A DNA stretch of 64,000 nucleotides. It comes from an uncultured Shimia sp. GTDB taxonomy: Bacteria > Pseudomonadota > Alphaproteobacteria > Rhodobacterales > Rhodobacteraceae. The DNA lies in assembly GCF_947493595.1 (NCBI RefSeq), contig NZ_CANLRL010000004.1:79201-143200 (forward strand). The letters are read 5' to 3'. The notes under the pieces were generated by a model. The model did no database searches, was not told the DNA's origin, and saw only the letters and a list, made by a program, of their open reading frames with translations. Both the position numbers and the translations under genes were made by a program. Below are positions 17,510 through 26,845 of the stretch, piece after piece. Each line of letters starts with the position of its first letter. The stretch's first letter is position 1.

Positions 17510-18079
17510 ATGAAAATAACCGCTTTTGCCGTTGTGGCCGTGCTGGCCGCGACGCCTGTTGTGGCCAACGAGTATGAACCTGCCATGGCAGCGTTCCTGA
17601 ATGATAACATCCGTACCTGGGCGCAGGATCCGATCCTAGTGTCTGCGATCAAGGCACAGAACGAAACCACCGCTGGCTATGATCAAGCCACCATCGATCA
17701 GATGGACACCACATGGCGGGCCGAAGTGGGTGCCGCGTCAACCCCAACAATTACGCCAGTGATTGAAAATGCAGCGGCCGATTTTTTGCGGATGCAACTG
17801 GATAAGTCTGCCGGTCAGATCACCGAGATTACGGTGATGGATTCTGTTGGCCTAAACGTGGCGGCGTCCGGTGTGAACTCTGACATGTGGCAAGGTGACG
17901 AGGCCAAATATCAGCAAACCTACAGCGTTGGTCCAGAGGCCTATCACTTCAGCGAAGTGGAGCTGGATGACTCGACCCGCACCTATCAGGTGCAGATTTC
18001 GATGACGATTGTGGATCCGGACACCGGTGCCAGCATTGGCGCGATTGTTGTCGGTGTTGACGCGGAAACCCTCGAATAA
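17510..18079 (+). CDS. Periplasmic stand-alone Cache-like sensor protein
   Basis: A 189-residue exported protein: signal peptide about 1-20 (ending VVA) and no other membrane segment. The C-terminal 100 residues read like an extracellular Cache (PDC) sensor domain: a VMDSVGLNVA strand, SDMWQGDEAKYQ, and DPDTGASIGAIVVGVD as last strands. Such domains usually sit inside chemoreceptors and kinases, here detached. ATG at 17510 has AAGGA 8 nt upstream. A chemoreceptor gene follows 49 nt downstream after a weak terminator. A ligand-binding partner role is inferred from fold and location; I do not know the ligand. Confidence 0.78.
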   Translation: MKITAFAVVAVLAATPVVANEYEPAMAAFLNDNIRTWAQDPILVSAIKAQNETTAGYDQATIDQMDTTWRAEVGAASTPTITPVIENAAADFLRMQLDKSAGQITEITVMDSVGLNVAASGVNSDMWQGDEAKYQQTYSVGPEAYHFSEVELDDSTRTYQVQISMTIVDPDTGASIGAIVVGVDAETLE

Positions 18080-18086
18080 TTGTTAT

Positions 18087-18113
18087 GCGGTCCCCTAGTG
18101 GGATCGCTTTCCT
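18087..18113 (+). terminator. Hairpin between the Cache protein and chemoreceptor genes
   Basis: GCGGTCCC at 18087-18094 pairs with GGGATCGC at 18100-18107 (one G-T wobble), then a T-rich stretch. It may make expression of the receptor lower than that of the periplasmic protein. Confidence 0.6.
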
Positions 18114-18128
18114 TTTCAGGAGTAGATC

Positions 18129-19853
18129 ATGAAACTGTTTTCGCCGGTTTTGGCGCTGTTTGATAAGTTGTCTGTATTTTTGAAAGCCACACTGTTGATT
18201 GTGGGCACCACGCTGATCGTGGCCACGATGCTTACCGTGGACTCCCAGCGTCAGGTGACCAAGTCGATCAAAAACGGCCTGTTTCAACTTGCAACAGAGA
18301 TGACCAGCTCCACCGCGGTCAATGCCAGCGGTGCGATCCGGTTTGGCGACACGGAGTCCCTGCAAGCGATTTTGGACACCACGCTGGATCGTGCGGACGG
18401 TCAGGCGTTGTATGCGGTTGCTTTGAATAAGGCCGGTGAGGCAATTGGGACCTCCGGCGCCCAACCAAATGCTGCGGGATCCGAAGTTGAGGCGCTGGCC
18501 AAACAGGCTCTGGAGAGCGGTGAAGCCGCGCGGTCTGAGAACGGCTATGTGATGGCGGAACCGGCGCGAAGCGGCAAAGACGGCAGCAAGATTGCCGGCT
18601 CAGTGGCGATCATCTGGTCTCCGGATCAGGCGTTGGCACAGGCGCAGGCGGCCAATATGCTGTCGATTGCCACCGCAGGTGTGGTGTTTCTGGTGATGTG
18701 CACACTCTGTGCCTGGGTGATCCGCACTGTGGTGTCTCATCCGTTGCAGGACGTGCGCGAAGTGGTGCGCGACATTGCTGAAGGGCGTTATGACACGCCT
18801 GCGAAACACGTAGAGCGCGGTGACGAGATTGGCGGGATTTCCCGCACGGTTGAAGGCCTGAAGGTGCAGCTTGCCGAAGCCCATGAAGTGGAGCAGGATC
18901 AGAAGCTGGCCCAGCAGGAGCAGGACCGTGTGGTTGAAGCGCTGACAGCGGCGTTGCAACGCTTGGCGGAGGGCGATTTGACCCATCCCATCGAACAGAG
19001 GTTCTCTGAAGGCTATGAGCCGCTGCGGGAGAACTACAACAACACCTTGGTGACCTTGGTCTCGATCATGGAAGCCGTGGTGGAGAACTCACACCGTATT
19101 CGCAGCAGCTCGAAAGAGATTGGCGATTCCTCGACCTCACTGGCGACCCGGACAGAAAGCCAGGCTTCTACGTTGGAGCAAACGGCCCATGCGATGGAAG
19201 AATTGACCGCCAGTGTGCGTGCAGCCGCAGAAGGTGCCAAAGACGTGGAAACCATTGTGGCGGGGACCAAGCAGACCGTGCAGTCCAGCGGCGAAGTGGT
19301 GAAGCAGGCGGTGGATGCGATGTCGCTGATTCAGGCGTCCTCAGACAAGATTTCGCAGATCATCTCGGTGATCGATGACATTTCGTTCCAAACCAACCTG
19401 CTGGCGCTGAATGCGGGCGTGGAAGCGGCGCGGGCCGGGGACGCGGGGCGTGGCTTTGCGGTTGTGGCTTCAGAAGTCCGGGCCTTGGCTCAGCGCTCGT
19501 CTGACTCGGCGTCGGAGATCAAGGAGCTGATCAACGAAAGCGCAACCCATGTGGATGAAGGTGTGACGCTTGTCGGCCGCACTGGCGATGAGCTGACAAA
19601 GATCATCAGCGGCGTGGCCACGGTGTCAGAGCGTGTCAGCGGCATTGCGGACGGCGCGGAACGTCAAGCGGCCACGTTGAGCGGCATCAACAAGGGCGTG
19701 TCGGAATTGGACCGTGTGACCCAACAGAATGCCGCGATGGTGGAAGAAACTGCGGCGGCAAGTACCGTGCTGCACAGCGACGCCAGCGAGTTGGCCTCTC
19801 AAGTGTCGGTGTTCAAGGTGACGCCAGAAGGTGCGGCGCGCCGGGCGGCGTAA
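18129..19853 (+). CDS. Methyl-accepting chemotaxis protein
   Basis: A 574-residue chemoreceptor. Two membrane helices (about 20-37 and 178-200) enclose a periplasmic sensing region of about 140 residues. A HAMP domain follows, then a second HAMP-like stretch and the cytoplasmic signalling coiled coil. The hairpin tip is clear: [18 protein letters not shown] and [17 protein letters not shown] bind CheA and CheW. Glu/Gln adaptation sites flank it. AGGAG precedes ATG 18129. The gene sits after the periplasmic Cache-like protein, a plausible partner. No che genes are near, so it must use kinases encoded elsewhere. Confidence 0.93.
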   Translation: MKLFSPVLALFDKLSVFLKATLLIVGTTLIVATMLTVDSQRQVTKSIKNGLFQLATEMTSSTAVNASGAIRFGDTESLQAILDTTLDRADGQALYAVALNKAGEAIGTSGAQPNAAGSEVEALAKQALESGEAARSENGYVMAEPARSGKDGSKIAGSVAIIWSPDQALAQAQAANMLSIATAGVVFLVMCTLCAWVIRTVVSHPLQDVREVVRDIAEGRYDTPAKHVERGDEIGGISRTVEGLKVQLAEAHEVEQDQKLAQQEQDRVVEALTAALQRLAEGDLTHPIEQRFSEGYEPLRENYNNTLVTLVSIMEAVVENSHRIRSSSKEIGDSSTSLATRTESQASTLEQTAHAMEELTASVRAAAEGAKDVETIVAGTKQTVQSSGEVVKQAVDAMSLIQASSDKISQIISVIDDISFQTNLLALNAGVEAARAGDAGRGFAVVASEVRALAQRSSDSASEIKELINESATHVDEGVTLVGRTGDELTKIISGVATVSERVSGIADGAERQAATLSGINKGVSELDRVTQQNAAMVEETAAASTVLHSDASELASQVSVFKVTPEGAARRAA

Positions 19854-19887
19854 GCGGGTCTCGCGACACTGCAGCAAAAAACTCTAT

Positions 19888-19922
19888 GACGCACAGCCGG
19901 GCAAAGCGCTTGGCCGTGCGTC
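19888..19922 (+). other. Hairpin between chemoreceptor gene and prfB
   Basis: GACGCACAGCC at 19888-19898 is largely complementary to GGCCGTGCGTC at 19912-19922. There is no T-run, so it may be a Rho-dependent or processing structure rather than an intrinsic terminator. Confidence 0.4.
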
Positions 19923-19988
19923 GTCACTTGCGGGGCAGGCAGGCCTGCGCTATCACGCTGATCTGAACCCATAAGAAGGTCTTTTCCC

Positions 19989-21116
19989 ATGCGCGCTGAA
20001 GCTCAGAACACCGTTACAGAGATCGAAAAATCCCTGACCCTGTTGCGCCAGCGTTTGGATTGGGAAACCGCACCCTATCGGCTCGAAGAATTCAACGCCC
20101 GTGTCGAAGATCCAAACCTTTGGGATGATGCTGCGGCGGCGCAAAAACTGATGCGCGAGCGCCAGACTTTGGTCGACGCGATGGATATTGTGAAAGCCAT
20201 TGAGACCGAGCTGTCTGATAACATTGAGCTGATTGAACTTGGCGAGATGGAAGAAGATGACGAGGTTGTGGCGGAGGCCGAAGAGGCGCTTAAGGCGCTG
20301 GTCACCAAAGCGGCAGAAAAAGAGCTGGAAGCCCTGCTAGATGGTGAGGCGGATGGCAATGACACCTTCCTGGAGATCAACTCTGGCGCTGGCGGCACAG
20401 AAAGCTGTGATTGGGCCAGCATGTTGGCGCGCATGTATGTGCGCTGGGCCGAGAAAAAGGGCTACAAAGTCGAGCTTCAGGCCGAGAGCGCGGGCGAAGA
20501 AGCGGGCATCAAATCGGCGGCCTATAAGATTTCCGGACACAACGCCTATGGCTGGCTGAAGTCTGAGAGCGGCGTGCACCGTCTGGTGCGGATTTCGCCG
20601 TTTGACAGTGCCGCGAAACGTCACACGTCGTTTACGTCGGTGAAGGTCTATCCAGTGGTAGATGACAACATCGAGATTGAGGTGAACCCGGCGGATATCC
20701 GGATTGATACCTACCGCTCCTCGGGCGCTGGTGGTCAGCACGTGAACACCACGGACTCGGCGGTGCGGATCACCCACCACCCCACCGGGATTGTGGTGAC
20801 CAGCTCCGAGAAGTCGCAGCACCAGAACCGCGATATTGCCATGAAAGCGCTGAAGTCACGTCTGTATCAGATTGAGCTCGACAAGCGGTCTGCGCTGGTG
20901 AATGAGGTGCATGAAAACGCCGGCGACGCGGGCTGGGGCAACCAGATCCGCTCTTACGTGTTGCAGCCGTATCAGATGGTGAAAGACCTGCGCACCAGTT
21001 ACGAGACCAGCGACACCAAAGGTGTTCTGGATGGCGATCTGGATGGGTTGATGGCGGCGACATTGGCGATGGACGTCTCGGGTATGAGCCGCGCGGACGC
21101 GCAGTCTGAGGACTAA
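19989..21116 (+). CDS. prfB: Peptide chain release factor 2
   Basis: RF2 recognises UGA and UAA and triggers peptide release on the ribosome. The 375-residue protein has the SPF codon-recognition tripeptide in RISPFDSA and the catalytic GGQ in [15 protein letters not shown], whose glutamine is the methylation site. Unlike E. coli prfB there is no in-frame UGA or programmed frameshift; the frame is open from ATG 19989, with AGAAGGT upstream. It is the usual last gene of the amidase-mrcA-prfB cluster. Confidence 0.97.
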   Translation: MRAEAQNTVTEIEKSLTLLRQRLDWETAPYRLEEFNARVEDPNLWDDAAAAQKLMRERQTLVDAMDIVKAIETELSDNIELIELGEMEEDDEVVAEAEEALKALVTKAAEKELEALLDGEADGNDTFLEINSGAGGTESCDWASMLARMYVRWAEKKGYKVELQAESAGEEAGIKSAAYKISGHNAYGWLKSESGVHRLVRISPFDSAAKRHTSFTSVKVYPVVDDNIEIEVNPADIRIDTYRSSGAGGQHVNTTDSAVRITHHPTGIVVTSSEKSQHQNRDIAMKALKSRLYQIELDKRSALVNEVHENAGDAGWGNQIRSYVLQPYQMVKDLRTSYETSDTKGVLDGDLDGLMAATLAMDVSGMSRADAQSED

Positions 21117-21133
21117 GGCCGATCCGGGTTTGA

Positions 21134-21196
21134 GGGGGCTTTGCCCCCGTCACATCGAGGATGTGACTCCCCCAGGATATTTTGGGAATGAGAATG
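21134..21196 (+). repeat. Double-hairpin intergenic repeat, copy B
   Basis: First hairpin GGGGGCTTTGCCCCC at 21134-21148. Second: GTCACATC / GATGTGAC around GAG at 21149-21167. Then the same tail as copy A (CTCCCCCAGGATATTT and GGGAATGAGAATG). It begins 18 nt after the prfB stop. The second stem differs from copy A in sequence but still pairs. Confidence 0.82.
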
Positions 21197-21293
21197 TGCA
21201 GGCGCTTCACCGAATGGTGGGGCGCTTTTGTTTGTTGGCGTGCTTGTGTGTTTAACCTGTTCATGATCCTCTGAGGCGGAGGAGGAGCAGGGT

Positions 21294-22721
21294 ATGGCAG
21301 AGTTTTTGGATTGGGACGCAGGCAAGTTGGCGGCGGCGTTGCGTGGCGGGGATTTGAGCGCGGAGACCGTGATGGTGGCGACTTTGGCGCGGATTGGGGA
21401 GCGCAACCCGGCGGTGAACGCAATAGTGGATTTACGCGACGAGGCCACGCTGTTGGCGGCGGCGCGGGCGGCGGATGCGGTGCCGGTTACCGAGCGTGGC
21501 GCGTTGCATGGCCTGCCGATTGCGGTGAAAGCGCTTTCGCATGTGAAAGGTATGCGGACCACTGAGGGCAGCCCGCTGTTTGCGGAGCGTGTGGCCGACA
21601 AGGACAGTGCGTTTGTGGCGCGGATGCGCCGTGCCGGTGCAATCTTCATTGGCAAGACCAATGTGCCCGAGTTTGGGCTTGGCTCTCACAGTTACAACCC
21701 AGTGCATGGGGTGACATTGAACCCCTATGACGCCAGCCGCACGGCGGGGGGCAGTTCCGGTGGGGCCGGGGCGGCCTTGGCGATGAACATGGTGGCGCTG
21801 GCGGATGGCAGCGACATGATGGGCAGCCTGCGCAATCCGGCGGGGTGGAACAACGTCTATGGTTTTCGGCCAAGCTGGGGCGTGGTTCCTAAGGAGATCG
21901 GGGCGGAGAGCTTCTGGCAGCAGTTGTCGACCATTGGCCCGATGGGGCGCAGTCCGCGCGACTGTGCGCTGTTGCTGTCCGTGATGGCCGAAGCCGAGCC
22001 GAGGGTGCCGTTTAACCTGCCGGTGCAAGATTGGAATCTGCCGGAAGTTTGTTCGGTGGAAGGCGCGCGGATTGGCTGGTTGGCCGATTGGGGCGGCGCG
22101 ATGCCGATGGAGGCAGGGATTTTGGCGCTTTGTGAGGATGGTGTGGACGTTCTGCGCGGCGCTGGTGCTGTGGTGGAAGATGTTGAACCGCCGTTTGATG
22201 CGGAAGAGATGTTCCAGAGCTGGAGCGATTTGCGGGCTTTTGCTTTGGCGGGGGAGTTGGTCGCGCTTTATGAGGATGAAAACAAGCGGGAGCGGCTCAA
22301 GCCTGCAGCGCAGTGGGAAATCAAGCGCGGTATGGAGATGGCGGCGTTGGAGTTGCATCGGGCGACCAAAGTGCGCTCGGAATGGTTTGCGAGAGCCGCT
22401 GAGCTTTTTGAAACTTATGAGGTTTTGGTGTTGCCCGTGGCGCAGGTGTTCCCTTTCCCGGCAGAGTGGGATTGGCCCAAGGAAATTGCGGGTGTGGTGA
22501 TGGACACCTATCACCGCTGGATGCAGGTGATGGTGCCCGCAAGCCTGCTTGGCTTGCCTGCGATCAGCGTGCCGGTGGGATTTAACGCAGCCGGTTTGCC
22601 CATGGGTATGCAGCTTATTGGGGCCAAAGGGACGGATGTCCGGCTGCTGGAAGTCGCGGAGGCCTACCATATGGCGACGCAATGGCCGCAGAAACGTCCG
22701 CCACACATTCCAAACGGTTGA
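21294..22721 (+). CDS. Amidase signature family enzyme
   Basis: A 475-residue Ser-cisSer-Lys amidase. K79 in the IAVKA motif, cis-Ser S154 in AGGSSGG and nucleophile S178 in GSDMMGSLRNPA have exactly the expected spacing (75 and 24). The usual GSDxGGS motif is GSDMMGS here, which marks a subgroup. It hydrolyses an amide, but is not GatA, since gatB and gatC are absent and the C-terminus differs. ATG at 21294 has GGAGGAG upstream. It is followed by the DUF2189 gene after 57 nt and may share its transcript. Confidence 0.9.
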   Translation: MAEFLDWDAGKLAAALRGGDLSAETVMVATLARIGERNPAVNAIVDLRDEATLLAAARAADAVPVTERGALHGLPIAVKALSHVKGMRTTEGSPLFAERVADKDSAFVARMRRAGAIFIGKTNVPEFGLGSHSYNPVHGVTLNPYDASRTAGGSSGGAGAALAMNMVALADGSDMMGSLRNPAGWNNVYGFRPSWGVVPKEIGAESFWQQLSTIGPMGRSPRDCALLLSVMAEAEPRVPFNLPVQDWNLPEVCSVEGARIGWLADWGGAMPMEAGILALCEDGVDVLRGAGAVVEDVEPPFDAEEMFQSWSDLRAFALAGELVALYEDENKRERLKPAAQWEIKRGMEMAALELHRATKVRSEWFARAAELFETYEVLVLPVAQVFPFPAEWDWPKEIAGVVMDTYHRWMQVMVPASLLGLPAISVPVGFNAAGLPMGMQLIGAKGTDVRLLEVAEAYHMATQWPQKRPPHIPNG

Positions 22722-22778
22722 TTTAAGACAGCAAACCGGCTTTGATCGCCGGGGAGCGAGCAGGCGCAGGGAGGCCGC

Positions 22779-23654
22779 ATGTCTGAGGAGACACTTAAGG
22801 GCGCGGGGGAAAACCGTGGTTCTGAAAAACCCATGAGCGAAACACAACTGTCCGCCGCACGCAGCGAGAATGGTGAGCGCGCCCATGGCGCCCCGGCCAT
22901 GGGCGACGTGAAGGCGGGCATGTTGGGGCAGGCGCTGAAGCTGGGGCTGCGGGATTTTGTGCGTAAGCCAATGTACGGGATTGGGTTTGGGCTTTTTTAT
23001 GTGATTGGCGGCTGGCTGATGACCTGGCTGACCGTGGCCAGTGGGCAGAGCTATTGGCTGACCTTTGCGGCCATTGGCTTTCCGCTTTTGGGGCCGTTTG
23101 CCGCCGTGGGACTATATGAGGTGTCGCTGCGATTGGAGCGGGGCTGGGAGATCAACTGGCCGCTGATTGCCGGCGTGGTCTGGCGGCAGAGCAAGCGGCA
23201 ATTGCCGTCGATCTGTGCGATCATCATCATTGTCTTCCTGTTCTGGTTTTTTCTGGCACATATGATTTTTGCGCTGTTTCTGGGGCTGGCACCGATGACG
23301 AATGTGTCGAGCTCCTTTGAGATCTACACCACCACAAACGGCATCACGATGCTGCTGGTGGGCTCGATTGTCGGGTTTCTGTTTGCGCTGCTGCTCTACA
23401 TGATCACGGTGTTGTCTTTGCCGCTGTTGCTGGACCGGGAGATTGATTTTGTGACCGCGATGATCACCAGTTTTGCTTATGTGCAGAACCATTTTGTGGT
23501 GATGCTGATGTGGGCGGCCGTTGTGGCGGGCGTCACGTTTTTGGCGTTGCTGCCCGGATTTCTCGGATTGTTGATTTGCCTGCCGGTGCTGGGCCATGGC
23601 AGTTGGCATTTATACGCGCTGATCAAAGCGGCGGGTGCGCAAGAAGACGGCTGA
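22779..23654 (+). CDS. DUF2189 integral membrane protein
   Basis: A 291-residue inner-membrane protein with a hydrophilic N-terminus of about 60 residues and six predicted helices. The LLDREIDFVTAMITS block between helices and the GxGSWHLYALI end are typical of DUF2189. Function is unknown for the family. GGGAGG lies just before ATG 22779. The next gene begins 11 nt after its stop, so they form an operon with the PNPOx-like protein. Confidence 0.85.
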   Translation: MSEETLKGAGENRGSEKPMSETQLSAARSENGERAHGAPAMGDVKAGMLGQALKLGLRDFVRKPMYGIGFGLFYVIGGWLMTWLTVASGQSYWLTFAAIGFPLLGPFAAVGLYEVSLRLERGWEINWPLIAGVVWRQSKRQLPSICAIIIIVFLFWFFLAHMIFALFLGLAPMTNVSSSFEIYTTTNGITMLLVGSIVGFLFALLLYMITVLSLPLLLDREIDFVTAMITSFAYVQNHFVVMLMWAAVVAGVTFLALLPGFLGLLICLPVLGHGSWHLYALIKAAGAQEDG

Positions 23655-23665
23655 GGGCAAGTAGA

Positions 23666-24316
23666 ATGGGTGAGTTGAAGCCGGAGTTTGTGATTTCGGA
23701 TGTGGCAGGGTTGCGGGCGGTGTTTAAGACACCCAATCCTGAGTCTTTGTCGCAGAAGAAATGCATCGACTATCTGGACAAACACGCGCGGGATTTTATC
23801 AGCCGTGCCCCGTTTTTGTGTTTGGGCACGCAGGCGCCGGATGGCTTGGCGGATGTGACGCCCCGAGGTGATCCTGAGGGATTTGTAAAAGTGCTCGATG
23901 CGCGCACGTTGGTGATCCCGGAGCGGCCGGGCAACAACCGGATTGATAGCCTGACCAACATCGTGGCCAACCCCAATGTGGGACTGATCTTTCTGGTGCC
24001 GGGGTTCGACGAGACGCTGCGGGTGAATGGCACGGCGCAGGTGACGACGGATCCGGAGATATTGGCGCTGATGGAAGTGCAGGACCGGTTGCCGCGCGCG
24101 GCGATTGTGGTGTCGGTGAAAGAGGTCTTCTTGCACTGTGCCAAAGCGTTCCGCCGATCCAAGCTGTGGGACCCTGCGTCGTTGCAGGACCGTAGCGGGA
24201 TGCCTTCGTTAAGCAATATGGTGCTGGATCAGAGCACGGGCGCGCCTGAGGATGCAGAGGAAATGGCGAAACTCGATGCGCAGCTTGAGGCGCGCTATCG
24301 GGAAACGATGTACTGA
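23666..24316 (+). CDS. Pyridoxamine 5'-phosphate oxidase-like FMN-binding protein
   Basis: A 216-residue split-barrel flavoprotein related to PNPOx and the MSMEG_1061-type group. Features are the strand FLCLGTQAPDG, TPRGDPEGFV, PERPGNNRIDSLTNI and the RVNGTAQV beta-strand. It probably binds FMN and acts as an oxidoreductase, not as true PdxH. ATG at 23666 follows GAGG and is tightly linked to the DUF2189 gene. It is convergent with the 70-aa gene on the other strand, leaving 9 nt between stops. Confidence 0.87.
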   Translation: MGELKPEFVISDVAGLRAVFKTPNPESLSQKKCIDYLDKHARDFISRAPFLCLGTQAPDGLADVTPRGDPEGFVKVLDARTLVIPERPGNNRIDSLTNIVANPNVGLIFLVPGFDETLRVNGTAQVTTDPEILALMEVQDRLPRAAIVVSVKEVFLHCAKAFRRSKLWDPASLQDRSGMPSLSNMVLDQSTGAPEDAEEMAKLDAQLEARYRETMY

Positions 24317-24325
24317 CGTTGTGTT

Positions 24326-24538
24326 TCAGGCCTCACGGCCCGTGGCTTTGAGGTTCTGGTGCAAATCGGCCGCTATAGGGTGGCCGGTTTCTATCGCGTA
24401 GACGTAGGCCTGGGTGAGGAAGAAGCCTTTTGCTTCGGGTGTTTTTGCTGCTGTGGCGGCTTCTTTGTAGAGTGTGACCAACGCGATTTTGTCGTCTGCG
24501 GCATGGGCGGCGAGCAGGCGGGCTTCCAAGTCGCTCAT
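24326..24538 (-). CDS. 70-residue protein coupled to the Rieske oxygenase
   Basis: A 70-residue protein made of predicted helices (A, L, E, K rich) with no cysteine, signal or membrane segment. Its ATG overlaps the Rieske gene's stop as ATGA, so the two are translationally coupled. The C-terminal half (QAYVYAIETGHP and onward) looks globular. I recognise no family. It may be a partner or stability factor of the oxygenase, inferred only from the overlap. Confidence 0.7.
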   Translation of the reverse strand: MSDLEARLLAAHAADDKIALVTLYKEAATAAKTPEAKGFFLTQAYVYAIETGHPIAADLHQNLKATGREA

Positions 24539-25689
24539 GGGGCGCGGTGTGCCTGCAGGCGCGCGGCGACCCAGTCATGAAAGCAATGGGTGGGCGCGTC
24601 CATGGCGGGGGAGAAACGACCACCGTCAAAATGTGGGGCAGATCGTCCACGCTGCATGCCTTCAACGACAAAGATGTCCTCCTCAAACACCTGTTTCCAT
24701 TGGGTTGCATTTGTGGCGCGCAGGGCGTCGTTGGTGTCTTGGCTGGCGTAGTAGAGATGCACGTGTTCTCGGGTTTGATTGTGGGCCAGAGGTTCCAGGA
24801 TGATTGCAAAGGCGTGGTCGCGCTGGGCGCCTAGGAGCACGTTGGGGTAAAGCGCGATGTATTCGGCGCCTTGGTCCCAGAAATCTGGCAGGTTGGCGAA
24901 GTCGGGGAAGGTGGTGCCCTCCTTGGACGTGAGTTGGCGGTAGACGTGGGTGCCCTGGCCGGAGAAATGCTCCGGTTCGACGATGTTGTAGTGATCCTCG
25001 AGGCGGGAATAGCTGTTGAGACTGGGGTGGACCCAAGGCAGGTGGTAGCTTTCGCAGTAGTTTTCCACGGCGAGCTTCCAGTTGGTGGCGACATCGAGAG
25101 TGAAACGGCTGTCGGCGCCGCCGTGGATGTGCGGTTGGTCAAAGGCGTGCCAGCGCGACAGCAGGGCGGCGTGTTGGTCTTCAAAGGCTGGGGTATCGCC
25201 GGAGATGTTTATAAAGACAATGTCGTGCCAGATGTGGGAGCGGACTTCGATCAGGCCGAGCGTGGCGCGGTCGATGTTGTGATCGGTGTTTTGGCCGGGA
25301 CCGCCGACGTGGGGCGTGGTGACCAGACGGCCGTCGGTGGCGTAGCACCAGGAGTGGTAGGGGCAGCGGATGGCGCCTTCGATTTTGCGCGGTTCCTCTA
25401 CGAGGATCATGCCTCTGTGGCGGCAGACGTTGTTGAAGACACGGACAGTGCCAGCTTTGTCACGTAGGAGCAGGAGTGGCATGCCAAGGAAGGTCAGCGG
25501 TACGGCGTCGCCCGGTTCGGGCACATCGGAGGCGACAGCCAGCCCCGCCCATGTGGACTTTAGCAAAGCGTCGGCCTCTTCTGAAAACACCGCTGGATCG
25601 GTGTAATGCGCGTTGGGCAAGCCGTTGGCCGTGGCCACGGGTAGGCGCACGGATGCGAGGGGATCGGCGTGAGGTTTCCGGTTGGACAT
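24535..25689 (-). CDS. Aromatic ring-hydroxylating oxygenase, alpha subunit (Rieske)
   Basis: A 384-residue Rieske non-haem iron oxygenase. The [2Fe-2S] site is CRHRG-N-CPYHSW (Cys-X-His and Cys-X2-His), and the mononuclear iron site is ENYCESYHLPWVH. The overall form resembles GbcA, choline monooxygenase and related N-demethylating enzymes. No reductase or ferredoxin gene lies nearby, so electrons must come from elsewhere. AGGAG lies 6 nt before ATG 25689. It is downstream of an XRE regulator gene on the same strand and coupled to a 70-residue protein. Substrate unknown. Confidence 0.9.
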   Translation of the reverse strand: MSNRKPHADPLASVRLPVATANGLPNAHYTDPAVFSEEADALLKSTWAGLAVASDVPEPGDAVPLTFLGMPLLLLRDKAGTVRVFNNVCRHRGMILVEEPRKIEGAIRCPYHSWCYATDGRLVTTPHVGGPGQNTDHNIDRATLGLIEVRSHIWHDIVFINISGDTPAFEDQHAALLSRWHAFDQPHIHGGADSRFTLDVATNWKLAVENYCESYHLPWVHPSLNSYSRLEDHYNIVEPEHFSGQGTHVYRQLTSKEGTTFPDFANLPDFWDQGAEYIALYPNVLLGAQRDHAFAIILEPLAHNQTREHVHLYYASQDTNDALRATNATQWKQVFEEDIFVVEGMQRGRSAPHFDGGRFSPAMDAPTHCFHDWVAARLQAHRAP

Positions 25690-25781
25690 GGCGGGCTCCT
25701 GTGGCTGGCACAGGTAGCCTAGGCGGCATGTTTAAGACTGGTCCGGCCTATCTGCGACAGCGGATGCCGCAGATGCGCCAG

Positions 25782-26597
25782 TCAAGTGAATGGGGTGTCG
25801 AGCATCAGGTGACGTTGGTGGAAATCAGGCAAGTCGTCGGGATCGACGTAACCGGTTTTGCGGGCCAGAGCGACAATCTCCTGTAGGGGCAGGTCCATAT
25901 GTTCATAGACCATGCGGGCCACGCGGCGGCCGCGCAGGGTCTCGCGGGTGGGGCGGGCGGAATAGCCAAGCCAGAACTTGTTTTGAAAGGCGGCCACGCG
26001 CCCGAGGAAGCTGAAGGTGGCGGCCATGTTGTGGCGGTGGGAGACATTGATGGAGATGCCGTCCTCTTGGGGGGAGACATAGCCGCGATACTCGCGCAGA
26101 GGGCCATTGGTGGGCAGACCATGAGTGCTCATGGCGGCGCGGGGCTCATAACCGCGCAGGAAGGTGTATTGGTTGTCGCGGAAGACATAGACCAGCCCGA
26201 CAACCACAAGCTCGGTTTCCACAAAGCTCTTGCGGGAGAAGCGGTAAAAGCCAGAGGGGAAAGCGTCTTCGGTCAGGGCTTGCATGCCACTGCCGATATT
26301 GCCCTCCAAAAACGGATGATTGAGCACACCAGGGCGCGTGTCGAGGTTTTCCAGAGGTTCCAGCAGAATACGGGCGTCGACGTCAAAAAATGCGCACATG
26401 ATATGTAGCACATCAGGGCGTGGAAAACTCTCACCAGACAAGTAGCGATTGAATTGCGTGCGGTTGATTCCCAATTGGCGGCACAGATCGGACACAGAGC
26501 GGTACGGGGCGCACAGCGCCCGCAAATTTCGCCCAAACATTTGACGTAGCTCTGCAGGATGTGTTTCTGCTTCCAATGCAGGTTCGGGTTGTGACAA
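25782..26597 (-). CDS. XRE-family transcriptional regulator with C-terminal ligand domain
   Basis: A 271-residue regulator: HTH at about residues 33-70 (DLCRQLGINRTQFNRYLSGE), then about 190 residues rich in beta strands and aromatic residues, probably for sensing. The start is TTG at 26597, with GGAG 6 nt upstream; no in-frame ATG has such a site. It lies 92 nt upstream of the Rieske gene, in the same direction, and probably controls it. This is inferred from position. Confidence 0.85.
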   Translation of the reverse strand: MSQPEPALEAETHPAELRQMFGRNLRALCAPYRSVSDLCRQLGINRTQFNRYLSGESFPRPDVLHIMCAFFDVDARILLEPLENLDTRPGVLNHPFLEGNIGSGMQALTEDAFPSGFYRFSRKSFVETELVVVGLVYVFRDNQYTFLRGYEPRAAMSTHGLPTNGPLREYRGYVSPQEDGISINVSHRHNMAATFSFLGRVAAFQNKFWLGYSARPTRETLRGRRVARMVYEHMDLPLQEIVALARKTGYVDPDDLPDFHQRHLMLDTPFT

Positions 26598-26845
26598 TTG
26601 GCTCTCCGGCTGTGTTTGTCATTGAATAACTCGCAGAACGTGTGCAAAATCCGCTTGTGGTCAATTTCGACGCTGAATGGCGTCATCTTGGCGCATTTTG
26701 GCACCAGCTTGCAATGGGGCCGACACAAAATTGGCCATGGGTTGATGGGAAACTGGCTGTAGGCTGGGGCAGGGACATGCGCCAGCTGTGTTTTGGGCTG
26801 GCTCATCTATGCACGGGACATAACGAGTTTAGGGGAGGGAAAGGA

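Noticed and set aside
19989..20100. Programmed frameshift in prfB
   Set aside because: The frame is open from the start codon; no early UGA with CTT-T context exists.
21432..22886. 484-codon minus-strand frame opposite the amidase gene
   Set aside because: The amidase on the plus strand has all its catalytic residues; the opposite frame has no motif and crosses into the next gene.
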